From Oxyruncus cristatus (taxonomy: Eukaryota > Chordata > Aves > Passeriformes > Cotingidae): a stretch of DNA of 64,000 nt. The notes beneath the pieces are model-generated. The model saw only the letters and a program-made list of their open reading frames with translations. It did not search any database and had not been told where the DNA came from. Of this stretch, positions 37,342-51,016 are shown in pieces. Position numbers and translations under genes: made by a program. Every line of letters begins with the position of its first letter. Position 1 is the first letter of the stretch. The stretch lies in assembly GCA_013399855.1 (NCBI GenBank), contig VXAY01002457.1, forward strand, positions 916,873-980,872. The letters are read 5' to 3'.

Positions 37342-38493
37342 CCACATTATAGCATTTTTCTGCATTCTTTTGTCACATCAGTACCATCCTTTATAAATTT
37401 AAATGATCTGCAAAGATGAGGATTAAAAAAAAAAAAAGTGTAAAAAGTAGTGATACAATGTAACTAGAAGCCAAAACTGTCAGTCCAATGCTAATTATAA
37501 TCTTAACATGTCAGGAAGAGTTTTATTTCTTAATACTGAATTTATTCCACTTTGTGTAGTTAGATCTTCACTCCCTGAAGCTGAATATACATCCAAGAAA
37601 TCTGTATTACTGCTCAGGTTCAGTAAAAAGAATCAAAGAAACTCCATCATATTTTAAGTCTCAGTCTAAGTTAAAATGCCATAAGTACTTTTATCTTCCT
37701 TACAAAAGAAAAAATGAAATATGTGAGATAGATAAAGAGTGAAAGAAAGATATTCTAATTGACTATTTAATTTCTTACTACTCTGATAGTTGCCTGTATT
37801 TCTCTGCACCAACAATTTACACATAACATATTCTTGAATTTCTCTGGGTTTAACCTATGCAGTGTAAGACGACTTGGAGAAACAGGTTGGATTTAGCACT
37901 TGTAAATGATCAGTATATTCTCTTCCTTCTAGAGACTAGTATGTGGGTGAGAGACAAGCTTCCTGGATATTTTAAAGTGAAAATGGTGGAATTTAAGGAC
38001 TTCCAGAGAAACAGACGGGTAAAAGATTTACTGAGGAAATATTTAATCAGCAGAAATTTGGCAAATTAATCTGTAAATGAATCCTTGCATGCATGCCCTT
38101 TTCATTACAGGAAAGCAATATCCCCTCTGCCAATCATTTCCCAGGATTTTCAGTGCCAAAGTGCACCTTAACACACGCACTGCCTCACCAGACTCCACTG
38201 TTTTAGCAACAACCTGCTGTACTTATAGGCCAGATAATACATTTTACATTTTAAAAAAATAAAATAAAATCCTTCTTTGATCCCCTGAGGATTCTAGAGG
38301 AAGGTTCTACTTCTGGGGGTTGTTGTAGACAAATCCAGAAATGGAACGGTGCATTTTCCTAATGAGGGATTCTGAGCGTGGCTTTGATGTTCTAGAGATG
38401 GATTGAACCATGGTTATGGGTCTAATCTTGCAATTCAGTGAAGAGAGCAAGGAAAAGGAATAAAGGGCAGTTTTTACCTGGTCCTGTTGTTTT

Positions 38494-38536
38494 CAAAACA
38501 AAACAAAACACAAAAAAAAAAAAAAAAACCCAAACC
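38494..38536. repeat. (CAAAA)n and poly(A) tract
   Basis: Several CAAAA units are followed by a run of about 17 A residues and AACCCAAACC. It is a low-complexity tract; no retroelement body was recognised on its 5' side. Confidence 0.8.
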
Positions 38537-40610
38537 GATTTTCTCAAACCTGTTTTGTAATGGCCTAAATTCACCAATCATACCAATACCTGCCAAGCCC
38601 TCCCCATAATGTCAGCTTTTGAGTATTTGTAGCTCCACTCTTTATATCCCAGGAAAAGCCTGCAGGGTCTTATACACTGGAGAGCAGGGATCAGTGTCAG
38701 GGAACTCTATAGTCGCTTTGCTACAGTGCAGTAGCTTCGACAAATAATAAAACACAAGCCTTAAAAGGGTAAAGCATCCAGTGTGTGCAACATCTTAATC
38801 TATTTTAGAAGAATTAGACAGCTAAGAGGTAATGATTTCACATTGGCAACGCTTTTTCTCGTCAGCTTCCAGGCACTGTCATAATTTATATATAATTTTA
38901 ATAGAAATCTACGCTGAGGTCACTGCTTGAAACTCTAGACAGCTTTTCTTTCCAGCCCTTCCCGAGGTTATAAAATGGAGCAGGTGTTACAGTGACTGGA
39001 CTTGCTCCTTTCCCCTCGAGATAACCACGTGCCACAAAGAAACTGAGAAGCTCTTGTCTGCACTTTTCCAAGCATATTAAAGGAAGGTTTATGTACCGTG
39101 TACATATTTGGCAGAAATAATAGCACAAGTTTACTTCCAGTTATCACAGCTGCCTTCCATCCGCTTCACAAGGAAACATAATCATCCCTGTGACGTCCCT
39201 TTAGGGAAACCTCCACTCACCATACCCATAACATTAAAATAATACATACATTTGGGGCGGTTACAACATCACTGTTCTGACGACCAGCAGGTGGTTGTGT
39301 GTCTAAGCTGCTCCATTGTGACAGCTGCATTTCATCATTTGTGAGTACCACATGAAGAACGAGTTTTATGTCAAAAGTCCAGTTTACAAAGCTCCATAAG
39401 GAGTTATGGGGAAAAAAAAAAAATGTATTCTTTCTCAGACTTCCAAATCTTTAGGAAGGATGCCTTTTCTGCCTCCAAAGAACGTAATGTAATTATTTAA
39501 AATCTTGTTAGGATTTGTTTACACTACTATAAAATTCAGTATGTTGTGTTCTCCAAGCATGGTATGACTTCAAATAAACAGCACAATTGCTGTAATTTCC
39601 CACCCAACTATTATACCTTATCTCTGATGTAAATGTAAATGCATGTTCATGGGGAAGGAGAATATCTACCATCTATGCATGTTTATGGTACACAAAGGTT
39701 ACCAGAGATGTTGCAAACTTGCTGCCAGTTTATCCTCGTGCTCTTCAGAGAAAGGAAGTATGTAGATCCTCAGCTGGTATGAATTTTCAAAGGTACAGGA
39801 GTGAATATTATAATTATTCGTATCACCCTCTATTCCCGTCCCTCTAGGATCCTTAACACAGCTTTTTATTATGAAATTATGAGTGCTCTTTAAATTTTAA
39901 GATTGTTCAATGAAAAATTATTATTATTAAAAGTGTATTATACCTGCAACCCCAGATACAGTCCCTAAAACAAGAAAGCACGGAGCCGAGCAGGCATAAA
40001 AATGAACAGTTCTTAATCTTTCAGAATACAGTTCAAGTGCATTTGCAGCACAAAAATTTTGGAATTATATGTTCTTAACTCCTCTAGAAAACTGTTATTA
40101 GATGAAACTAGGAAGCTTTAAAGTATTGGTATATCTACTTTAAAATCCGAGAGCCTGAGCGGCTCTGAATCACGGTTCTCCATCCTAGGGCCAGCTATGG
40201 GCTAATCATTCCCATGTTAACCTCAGTTTGACTCGTTATACTGACAGCAGTGTGGAAATACATGATTTATGAGGTAAAGAAAGTTTAATCCTTTAGAAGA
40301 ACAATACTAACTCAAGCACACCACGTTGTGGGCTAAAGCATAAAAGGCTCTTTCCCTCTTCATTCCTTTCTGGATCGAACCCTTCTGGGCAGCAGCTACC
40401 CACCCGCAAAGATTATAGAGGGTTGTGTCAGCCTGAATCTTAATGCAAGTTTAGGAGAGAAAACTCTATGTTTTCTCCTGGCTTCTGCATAAGGGTAAAT
40501 TTCACCCACAATGTAAATCAGATTTTTTATATAATTCATTTTGTTTCAGGCTTCACCTAATAATTTCTAATGCTGTCAGAAAGATTGTGGAACAAACAGA
40601 TTTTGTCAGG

Positions 40611-40675
40611 AGGATAGCCTAAATGATTTATTGAGGTCCCTTGCAACCCTATTTTCTACATTCCTGTAATTCTGG
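40611..40675 (+). mobile_element. Old CR1 LINE 3' tail fragment
   Basis: 'ttgaggtcccttgcaaccct' followed by 'attcctgtaattctgg' matches the end of CR1 elements, where the wording is typically 'gaggtcccttccaaccct' and a repeated ATTCT tail. Only about 65 bases are convincing. Divergence is higher than in the copy at 946-1272, so it is older or of another CR1 subfamily. The 5' limit is uncertain. Confidence 0.7.
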
Positions 40676-43600
40676 AAAGATGCTAAAATTGTCATGCTGT
40701 AGCTGGAATCTGAACCAGAGTATTGCTTCACTACCCTGAATGGCAAAAGTGGAGCCTGAACACCAGAGCATCAAAGCTGACCATGAAACTCTATGACATA
40801 CAACAGAGGAAATGTTCCATCCAACTCCCCTGTGTCCATGCTGGAATTCTTGAAAATCCTGGCATTGTTTCCACCTTCAGACAATCCTGTTAGTACTAGG
40901 AAACCACAAAATTCCAAAGAACCACACAGGAAAATGATTAGTGATTTGCTTTGCACACTGCACAGCGAGGGAAGAAAACAGAATGGAGTAAAAGGGATGT
41001 TCTAGTACATCTGTCCTCAGGGCATAGACAGAGGAGAGAGAACTGGATTCCTTGGATTCCTGGGGTAACTGTGGCAAAATCGCTCAAGCTGAGTCTAGAA
41101 TGTTAATTTTGTTATTTTGGAGTGCTTCTGTGCCCTTAGTCAATATGCTTTCCTTTTCCATGTTCCCAGTCCCAAAGCAAAGTGCACACCCTCTATACCT
41201 TGATCCCTCGTGGAACCAGAGCCACCAGAAGTACCACTGCTCATTCTTTTAGGACAACACGGGGCAGAGACATTCAAAGTCCAAACCTGCAGCTGTAATA
41301 GACACCTTAGTTTGAGAAACTATCATTTCCAGGACCTCAGCTAGTGTTTCTAACAGCTTTAGGCTACATAAGACAACTTAGTAGCACTGTCTGGGGGATC
41401 TTAGGGTTGTTTTGCATTGTGTAATGTAACTAAATCCTTTATAGTCTAGTTCTCATCTAACGCGGGACTGGTACCCTTTACTTCACAAAAATGCAACTGC
41501 AATGAACATCCACTAAAAATATTGCAACACCCTCGCACTACATTATTGGGACTGAAGAGAAATACCCTAGAATGAGAAAACTGGGACATAGTCGTTAAGA
41601 AAATACAGTTGTTTTGGGTGGGATAACAGTGGCCATTCAGTTATGTTCTGACAAACCAAAACAAAACTAGATGCCGGTAACCACAGGAGCTGCATAGCGC
41701 TAGATAAGGAAGACAGAGGCTATCCACACAAGTTTTAGGAATGCCTTCATCAACAGAGGATAAAATTGTCACAGAGGGGAGACTGACATTATAATATCAA
41801 AGGCAACATCACTCACCATAGCCCTCGGTTAGCCGGTCATTGCTGGTTTGGTGCACTGTACAGAATGTTCACAGGTAAAGCTGCCTTTAGACTACCTCTG
41901 TCTCAGACTCTGGAGAAAAACAGGTGATATTTTCATTCCAGGACTATGTTTTACCTCTTGGGAGAAAAAAAAAAAAAAAAAAGAATGCAGAAAAGTTTCT
42001 AAACCTGAGCAAATCTAGAAAATAGCAAGTCATTTGATCAAAAAATCTAAGGGTGAAAGAGGGGATGAAAGAAGGGGATGGGGCTCCGTAGGAATCCATA
42101 TGCCTCCAGGACAAGATAGAACATCCACCTCTCTTTTCTGAGACTTCATAATGCAATATTAAAAGTGTGGTGTTGGGAAGAGATTGATTCAGCTGTGCTG
42201 GGATTGCTTACACTGTGTAAATACACTGAAATACATCCGAACCTCCTTGCACTTCAAGCACAGACAGCTCTAAGTGAGGCAGCCCGTCCCAACTCACAGA
42301 CTTCAGCAATTCTAAACCAAAATTATCCTTTCGTGTTATTGTTCAGTGCCTAAAGATTTTTTTTTTAAAAAGAAAGACTGTTGCAAAACACAAAATACTT
42401 CTTCCCAGAAGTAAAACTGTATAGTCAGAACATCTTACTGCTCTTCGAAAGAAAATAATTATGAACAATATGATGGGAACTTTCAGAACATACTGCATCA
42501 ATCAAGTTCTGCATGAGTAATTATACTAAGGTTTTGTAATATCATGAATTTTGTCTGCAGAAAATGTCTCGGACTTCTGAAATACAAGCTTTGTTCCCAA
42601 AAGAACATTAGCCCTCAGCGTAAGTTCTTGGCTAATTTCTACGACACTGCTGAGAACATCTGAGTGGTAAAGAAACATTTGTTTTCTGGGCAGAATTTGG
42701 CTGTTGAGGTCACAGAAGGTATTGTCTACAAGCTGGCTGTTTTCCTTCTACAGCAGTTGTTTCAAAAGATTTCACAAAAGTGTTTCACTGTTAGGTATAG
42801 GAAGGCTCATGTCAGTAAGCATTAAAAGTATTTTTCCTTCCAGTGGGAAGCCAGGCCTCTTCTTTATCTTTATTTCTTCTTGAATGACAATCTATCTGTT
42901 TCTTAAGGCTATATCTTGAGATTTCGACTGGGGGGGTTATTATTTTTTTTAATGTTTGTGTCGTAAGTAAAGGAATTAATTTCTCTGCAGAAGTCAACAG
43001 GTTGAGAATAGTTTCACTGTTATAAAAAAAAAAAAAAAAACAAACCACCAAGATTAAGGTTTACCTTCAAAGGGCAGAAATAGGAAAAATGAGTCAAAGA
43101 ACTAGTTTGTTACAGATCACATAACCTTAGAGTAGATCCAGAAATTATTACAAATGTTCATATAAGCATCAAGCATTTCATAATAACAGTGAGAAGGAAA
43201 AGATAAACATCAAAAAAGATCAACATTTGCACAGATAAGAAATGTGGAGGAAAACAGTTCCCCCATAACGGGGAAGAGAGGACTAGAAAGGAGATGAGGA
43301 ACTAATTATTTGAACTGATGACAGGCCATCCATGGGAGATACCAGAAATGTGAGATTGTTGTCAGTAACAATACGACCCCAAGACAGGTTTTAAGCTAGA
43401 CAGTCACGCAATGAAGCCCTCAGCTTTCGGAAACAAAACTGCTTCTGCTTCCCTCATGTGGGTCTGTCTCACCACACAAGAGGTGTGGTCAGGCTTCCAG
43501 GATACTTGTGAAATTAAATTCCTTTTTAATAAGGAATCATATTAAGTCTTTTGTAAATTATACCATTTTCAGTTAAACCAGCCCTGAATTAACAATTTCA

Positions 43601-44103
43601 GCAGAATTAACAAACAACACTTTACAAACCAAGAAGATTTGATTCTTATTTTTCATAAGACCTGTTTCAAATCTGTTTCAAATGTGAAACAAGTCAGATG
43701 AGCAGGCAAGAAGAGATTTGGTCTGTTTCTGATGATGTGTAAGTCTCCTGTGTTCTGAGTTCAGAAGGAATTCAGCTGTCTGCTGTTCTTAGGTACATTT
43801 AAATTTTAAGTGCAATGTTTTAGAATAATATAAAGGTGATTTCCTTAACACAGCCTTCATAATTCATAATGCCCTTCAGTTGCTCTCATTTAGAAAAATG
43901 TAATCAATAAATGCAGTAAATACTAGAGCAATTACATACCTCGACCCATTATTCTTGCCCTGTACATAACTGATCATCTTACACCAAAATAAGATATTTT
44001 ACTCAAATATTGAGACATCAAGGAAAGATAAAATCCTCATAAATGTTCAGTTTTCAGGTTTTCCATGTTGCAGCTGGCCTGAAAATACCTTCACACAGCA
44101 GAG

Positions 44104-44106
<3 letters not shown>
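40676..44106. other. Non-coding stretch
   Basis: No supportable gene; all frames are under 80 codons. Long A or T runs lie near 41968, 42357 and 43024. No transposon was recognised. Confidence 0.5.
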
Positions 44107-44147
<41 letters not shown>

Positions 44148-44152
44148 ACACA
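44107..44152. repeat. (CA)n microsatellite
   Basis: Seventeen perfect CA units (44107-44140), then one CT interruption and five further CA units. It is likely length-polymorphic. It lies about 115 bases to the left of the minus-strand CR1. Confidence 0.97.
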
Positions 44153-44268
44153 ATTTGAAGGGAAGAGATGTGAAGGATGATCTCAGAGGCTTGATCACTT
44201 TAGTCCACAGTGGACTTGGCTGTTCCATCTGGTTTGCCACTGACTGGGCTACTCTCCTGAGCACATAC

Positions 44269-44770
44269 CATAGAAAATCCCAGAGTGGGAAGAAGTCCGG
44301 AAATCATCTGGTTCAACCTCCTCTTGAAAATGGGGCTTTAGGTGATGTTACCCAGGGCTCTGTGCAGTTAGGTCTTAAATATTCCCTGTGAGAGACAGTC
44401 TACCAGTTCTCTGGGTATCCTGTTCCAGTGTCTAGTTGTTCTCATGATGAAGAGTAACAAAAGGACCTCTGTCCTGTCTGTAAATCCCTTCCAGTATCGC
44501 AACACGGTGATAAGATTCCCCTGAGCATTCTTTTCTCTAGGTTGAACAAACCGACGACCTTCAACCTTTCCTCATTTTTCAAGCTCTAGAACCTTTTAAT
44601 CATCCTGGTAGTTCCTTGCTAGATCCTTCCCAGCTTTATAATGTCTCCTGAAATGGGGAGACTTGCACTGGACAGTGTTCCACATGCGGCCTAACAGGTG
44701 GTTGAGCGGAGTATAATAATCACATCCCTTAATACACTGGTTAAATTTTGGCTGATATAGCCCTGGCCAT
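44269..44770 (-). mobile_element. CR1 LINE, minus strand, diverged
   Basis: On the plus strand this is the reverse complement of a CR1 3' region. It opens with a decayed tail (catagaaaatcccagagtgg), then 'atcatctggttcaacctcc', 'cctgttccagtgtctagttg', 'gataagattcccctgagca' and 'tctctaggttgaacaa', all in the known CR1 order. About 500 bases are preserved, longer than the other copies here, but with many substitutions and small deletions, so it is an old insertion. No intact reverse-transcriptase frame is present. The high-coordinate (5') edge near 44770 is approximate; some sequence to about 45020 might belong to it but is not recognisable. Confidence 0.9.
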
Positions 44771-46880
44771 GGATGTGTGGATGCGTACACCAGAGACTTC
44801 AGGTGAAGATATTACACAAGATCATGCAACAGGGTACGTGCCATGCTGATCATCCCAAATATTACATGTAATATATATCCCCACCACTGAACTTCCCCTC
44901 TGGGCCCAGACCATCTGGATGACCGCAGCCTAGAGGGTTGGGGCAGGAAGGATTCCCAGAAAGGCATTCTCCCTCTGTTCTGCCTCAGCAAACTGAAGAT
45001 CCTGAGCAACAGGCAGCTGTTCATTCAAGGTGGAGCTCCAGCTCAATGACACAGTTTTCAGAGCTAATAATCCTCGACCTAATTTCTACATTCTGCCTAA
45101 AATAATAGGAAGGAAAACATTTGTCAAATTGTAAATCAATCCACAGATAAATCACAGCCAACCACATGGCTTATGATGATATTCATTCATTTCCAGGTTA
45201 CTTTAAAAGAATATTAGTCTGACACTTAAAATTACACGTAACTATGTTTACACATATAAAAATTCCAGAAATGTTATCTTGACATTCCTAGTCCGGCTTA
45301 TTCATTACTTGGTCTATGGAAAGCACTTCTGTTTTTTGGTCTCCATGACAATTCAGGTTGTTTTTAATTACAAGGTTGTTACAGTATTTCCAGCCTAGAG
45401 TGTGCAATAGAAAAGGAAATCAACTTTGAAAACAGAAAGGGCTTGTGTTGACTAGATTAAACAAATTGTTCTTTTTGCAAAATATAATGTTCTCCCTGTC
45501 CTAAATTCTCATCGCTCTGGTGCTACTGGTAAGTTATTCTATACGAATTTTAGCTTTCAGTTTTCTAGGCAAACCTCAAAGACTATTACATTAATAAATC
45601 TATCCACTGTGTATTGAACATCTTACCCGGGGCTTGAATAAGACATATGCACAAAGCAAGGGGAATGATTTTCATCCTTTTAGAACTACTTCATTTTGAA
45701 TCATCTTTAAGAAGTGCTCATTCACAAATTACGCTGGTGAGTGAGGGAGTGGGCCACAGTGCCCTGTTTCCAAAGGAGTATCAGTGCCACCATGGTAGTC
45801 CTAAGTCATTGTCATCCACACTCAGTGACTATTTGCTGATATCATACAAAATGGAACAGCAGCAGCAAAGAACGTAGAGGAGACTTAGATCAGAATTCAG
45901 TACAGGATGATGGGGAGGATATTAAACCAGAAGCTGATCACAACTGGAGTTTCTAGTAATCTCTTAGACCAGCAGATCTATAGAAATCTATTGTAAAGCC
46001 TGGTAAACACGGAGAAAGAAATCCCTTCATAGAGCACAGGTTAAAGTAGGTAAAATTGTGTCATTGGCACATGCAGTCCTTTCAATTTCAGTACATCCTG
46101 AAGCAGATGGAAGCTCTTCTGATGAGATTTTTCCTTCCTCTGCATAGAAGCCCCTCATATCAAAATAGAGTTGCTTCTTTCCTGTCAGTCATTGTTCTAG
46201 TTCTGCGGGGTTAGGAGATCATTTTGCCAAGCAGGGAATCTCTTTAATTAAAGATATCCTTTTAGGAGATAGCTCTACAGCTTCTTCACAAGGGCTGCAC
46301 TGGGTGGGGTTGCATCAGTCATGGCTGATTTTAGAGGAGCAGTTCTCCTTCAGAACAGCACTATGGCACGTCAGAGGAATGTATTTCAAGCTATTGCAGC
46401 TTTTGTAGGCATGTGATTACTAAAAGTACCAGCTTGTGAAAGTTTTATTGTGCTGATACTCATACAAATGTCTACTGTAAGTCGTGTATTTTGACAGGAG
46501 GATCTCATGGTTTCCACTTATTTAAATAAACAAAAATGAAAACGGGAACTGTGACTCTAATAAAACCCTTATAGATAATAGAGATGTCTTTTTAAGTACT
46601 TGCTCAATCTTGGCCTTTAATATGTGTGCTTAAATCTGCATTCCAGTTTCATAACTTTTTCCTGTAAATAATTAACAGATTTCCTTTTGAATAATTTAAC
46701 ATGAGTTGGAAGGTAGATTCTATTAATTCACTGATTTAGACTTCTCTGAATTTAAGAAACTGGTTTGAAAAACAGCTGCCTCAGCTGTAGAAATGGGTCT
46801 AACAGAAATTAATTACCCATGGATTACTCAAAAAATTTCTCACATTCCAAGAAACCTGTTTTTGAATTTTGCCCCTTTAT

Positions 46881-46910
46881 TAAAAAAAAACCCCACAACC
46901 CAAACCAAAG
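46881..46910. repeat. A/C-rich tract
   Basis: Nine A residues are followed by CCCCACAACCCAAACCAAA. It contains only A and C over about 28 bases. Confidence 0.75.
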
Positions 46911-49780
46911 CAGAACTCAGGCAGCTTCAGTTGTGGTCACAAGTGTTTTCTAAAGCTGTACTATTTAATTAGGAAATTTAATCAGAACAAGTTTGTATGG
47001 CTTAACATCTACTTGTGAAATAAATAGTACAGCACACTTTTTGTGTTAAATCTTAACATAAAAGTGCCTTGAAAGTGCTGAGGTTTTGCTGAGCAACCTA
47101 ACTGCATGCCTTTAATTGGCATATGCCACCTCTACAGTACAGGCCCTCAGGACAAAATATGTCTTAAAAATACCAAACAAACATGTATTCTTGTCCTTCA
47201 TTGAAAATGCTGATCTGCTGTGTAGGGAATCTGCACAGGATTTAACATTTAAAATAATGTTTGACATTGTTTGACACAATGAAATACACTGACAACCATG
47301 TTAGAAAAGCAGGATGCTATTATAGAAATTAAAACAATAAAATTACAAAAAAAAAAAGTTAAAAATATACTGATTCTGTTAACTGCTAGGCATAATCTTC
47401 AGTGCAATAAAAAAGATAAACCAGTGAAGAGCTCACTGGTGGAAAAGCAAGATGCAGACTGATGTCATTTAGGTCAAAAATAGTTCTTCATTGACTGGCT
47501 TTCATAAGCAGTATAAAACTGCATAGCTAAATAGTATCACAGTTCTCTATGAGTGACATTTAAAACTGGCTGTTGTGAGTTAAATATATCATCCTGATAC
47601 GCTTGGTGATAGCTTTACATGCATAGCTTTGATTTTAAAACACAAATGTGCCTCAAAAAAACCCCAGAGTAGCATGTGGGAAAACTACCTGGCATTTAGT
47701 GCTACCAGAACAAACCATTTCAAAGACCAACACAAATCCACAGAAAAATAATGGCCATAGAACAAAGAGCAGTACCTGAGCAGGACTATAACCTTTTCTG
47801 TCTGCAATTGTTTCACATGCAGCTTTTTCATACAGGTATTTTCTTTGAATCAACTGTGAGTCAGTTCTCAGTGTACCCTGTCCCTGTCCCTCAGTCCTCT
47901 CAGAAGTGCTCATGCTATTTTCCTTTCTCCCAGGAAGGAGTTCTCATCCCAGTCACAACAGTAAATCACACGCTCTCTGTGGATCCCTGTGAATGCCTTG
48001 GTGGTGTAAATGAAACAAAACCTGCACAGCAAGGAGAACATACACAGAGGGTTCTTACAGAAACAAGCCCTTGGAGCCGTGGCCAAAGAGGGGTGTTGGG
48101 AGAAGAGGCTGACAAAGAGCCCCGTTCTGACCCAGCCACCCGTGCACACCAAACTCTTGCAACTACAGAACACGGGATGTGCCCAGAGGCCACCAAGGGA
48201 TTTGGAAGAGTCGAACACTTCAAAGGGTGGCATTCACAGCTTGCAGGACTGCACTCTGAATGCACCACCCCTCTGAGAATCCTCTGAAAGAACAGACAAG
48301 GAAAAGCCTTCCATTGTGGTTCCAACCTATGCTGTGCATTGCATTTTACTGAATGACCATTTCAAACCATGGAGGACCAAGACTGCCATAAAAGAAAAAC
48401 CAAAACCCAACATCCCCAGGAAACATCTAAAGGTACTAGGATGATCTGTAGCAATGATTTTGCATTTGGTACGAATATCATACGGTTTCTTAATAAACTG
48501 CAGGCCAAACGCCACTAAGAAGACTTCCAGTAATAATGTTAGACACAATCTCTTAACTTCAAATGGTAACAGATTTTTTTTCAAACACTCCAGATGTTCA
48601 TATGCCTGCAGGGTAGAAAAGAGGGGCAAACAAAATCTATGCCCTTTTTTTGATCCCAGAATAGCTCAATAAAAATGAACCTGAAAAAACCAGTGCATGT
48701 GTCTGGATTATTTCAAAATCTAATTAGCCATGCTTGAATCTCACGGGGGTGTATTTTCAGATCCCTTAAAAAAATAAGCCAAAGGCTTTAGCAGATACCG
48801 TTAAAAACCACCAACAGCTAATGAGAACAACATTTTTATCCCATTCATAAAGCTCATCAAACTCATGAACTAGAATACAGGAATAAATTATTCCCTATGT
48901 ATTGGTTTGGGGGAACTATAGTTATTACTTGCTGTCCACTTTCCATGCTAATTTAACATAGATTGCCAGTAGGTTCTTGGAAATGCCTCAAAGTTTATAT
49001 TTCCTCTCTAGTCCAAGAGAAGGTACTAAGGAGGCTGAAGAGAAAATACAGATATGCTCTCCTTTAAGGTATTACAGAGATGCATTTTATGGGGCACATT
49101 AGGGAATTAAAAGGATATATTGAGGTACTTATTGATATTAATGTTTGGACTTTACATTGGCAGAGAAAAATTGAAATTAATTAGCCAACACAACTATATA
49201 ATTACTACACATAGCTGATTTAATTATTTATGGACATGGTTCATTAAGTAAAGAACTTGAAACATTAGCAGCTAGATTGTCAAAGAAAACAACCCACCAG
49301 ATTTTGCTTTTGGGACACATTCACCCAACACACAATGTATGTGATTCAGGGGCAGGTGGTCTCTGTTGCTGTTGATAAATATAACATTTGAAATACAGCA
49401 TAGACACTTTCTGCACCTTTCTAAAGTAAAAGAATTCTCAGGCGCCAGTACTTTCTCAGATCATTACTAGCTCCTGGTGAGTACTCTGGAGCATTTATGC
49501 TCCAAGGGGCTTCCAGAGTCCCTCAGAGAGCATGAGCAACTGGCTCAAGACTCTGGACAGCCCTCAAGATAAAGCCTGAGTACAGTTCTAAGCCAGCAAC
49601 AGTAACCAAGTTTAGGGGGAAGGAGACAGAGGGGCAAGTTGGCGAGTGTACAGGTCACTGCACAAGCCCACTCACACCAAAACTCCTGAAGCAACACAAC
49701 ACAAGTCTTTCTGCTGACACTGTTGTTTCCTCTGCCTTACTCCCTCATGCAAAACCATACTTTAATAAGTTAAGCAGGGC

Positions 49781-49821
49781 TTTTTTTGTGGTTTTGTTGT
49801 TTTTGTGTGGTTTTTTCCCCC
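49781..49821. repeat. G/T-rich tract
   Basis: T and G only for about 36 bases, ending in a C run. It is the reverse-orientation form of the A/C tracts. Confidence 0.75.
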
Positions 49822-50610
49822 AATCATTTCAAACCAACAACCAAAATAAACCACTCATTATTTTCAAAGAGAGAAACCTGTTTGAGACTATGCAAGATGT
49901 GCATTGAAAAGCCTTATATTACCTCTTCAGCCAACCTTAACATTTCTACTTCAGTATGCTGAAGGCCAACAGAGAAAGAGGCTGGAGAGAACACAAGAGC
50001 AGGCGAGCGTGGTAATCACACCCATGTTCTGTCCAGGACAGAGGTGCTGACAGGCACAAGTGGCTTTCAAGCAGCAGGGATACTACATTTGCTTGTACCC
50101 ACTGGAGATAACATGCTAGCTGCAAAACCTAATTGTGTGTGAGATCTAATAGTCATTATACACAACAGTCTGAATTTACAGAAGTGTATTATTTAACCCA
50201 TTAAGAAAACAAACACCCAAGCTGAAATAATTTAATAATTTGCCTGTCTTGTAGAATTACCTAGCTCTGAGGAAAATTTGAGGAAATTCATACAAGTCAG
50301 TGGAAAAGAATTCCATCATACACATCAAAAATCAACTAGCTGGACCACTGCTTGGCTGATTATGAGGAAGCTTTTAAGCTGCTATATCTCTTGAACCAGA
50401 AAAATGAGTAGATGTCTGCATTTAATTTTTTTCCTTACTGAGGGATGTTGGTACATTCTTATGCCACTTGCACTCCCTTTGTGGGAATTCCCTTTGCTCT
50501 TTCTGTTAGTGCTCTAATGAAAAAAGCATTAAAATGAAGAGCAATGAGCATATTACAAATTTCTATCTCCAGTATTATAATTCAAATGTACTATTATGAA
50601 GAAAAGACTT

Positions 50611-50655
50611 AGAATCATGGAATCATAGAATATGCTGAGTTGGAATGAACAAAGT
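50611..50655 (-). mobile_element. CR1 LINE tail, severely truncated
   Basis: 'gaatcatggaatcatagaat' followed by 'gctgagttggaa' is the reverse complement of the CR1 tail repeat and the bases just before it. Only about 45 bases are present, so reverse transcription stopped very early or the rest has been deleted. Confidence 0.8.
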
Positions 50656-50976
50656 ATGTTTCAAGCAATATTTTGCAATTGTGTCTAAAAATTAGTTAAA
50701 AAAAAAAGATGCACACTTAGAATTGAAGAAAAAAAATAGCAGCTTAGAAATTACTTTATATTGACAATCAATAACCTGTTCTTAAATCACATTTAAAAGT
50801 TCCTTGAACCTATTGGAAATTATAGTGCAATAACTTATGTGAATAACACCTAAATTCAAGTGGTCCAACTGAATTCCATCAAGACTTCTGACGGAACATC
50901 AGGAACAGTTGCTTGAGCAATGAAAGTGCTTCCAAAAGTCAAAAGCCTCCTCTGGCATCTGCTGTAGCCTAACATG

Positions 50977-51016
50977 GTTGCTGCCAGCTGTGGTTGCTGC
51001 CAGCTGTAGTTGCTGG
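50977..51016 (+). repeat. 16-bp tandem repeat, 2.5 copies
   Basis: The unit 'gttgctgccagctgtg' is repeated twice with one change and then half-repeated. Each full unit contains CAGCTG, an E-box-type palindrome. Confidence 0.9.

Larger units (their letters stand above)
32881..40610. other. Long non-coding stretch
   Basis: No supportable gene in about 7.7 kb. Landmarks are the AATAAA plus A-run at 33684-33711, a weakly GC-elevated patch at about 36380-36780, a two-copy 19-bp repeat at 37309-37341 and the A-rich tract at 38494-38536. Frames reach 104 codons at most. Confidence 0.5.
44771..50610. other. Long non-coding stretch, includes the longest open frame
   Basis: No supportable gene. The longest open frame in the window, 178 codons at 47751-48287 (+), lies here; its translation has no domain, and frames of 107 and 119 codons are open on the other strand over the same GC-elevated bases. 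A/C and G/T tracts at 46881 and 49781 are listed separately. Confidence 0.5.
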
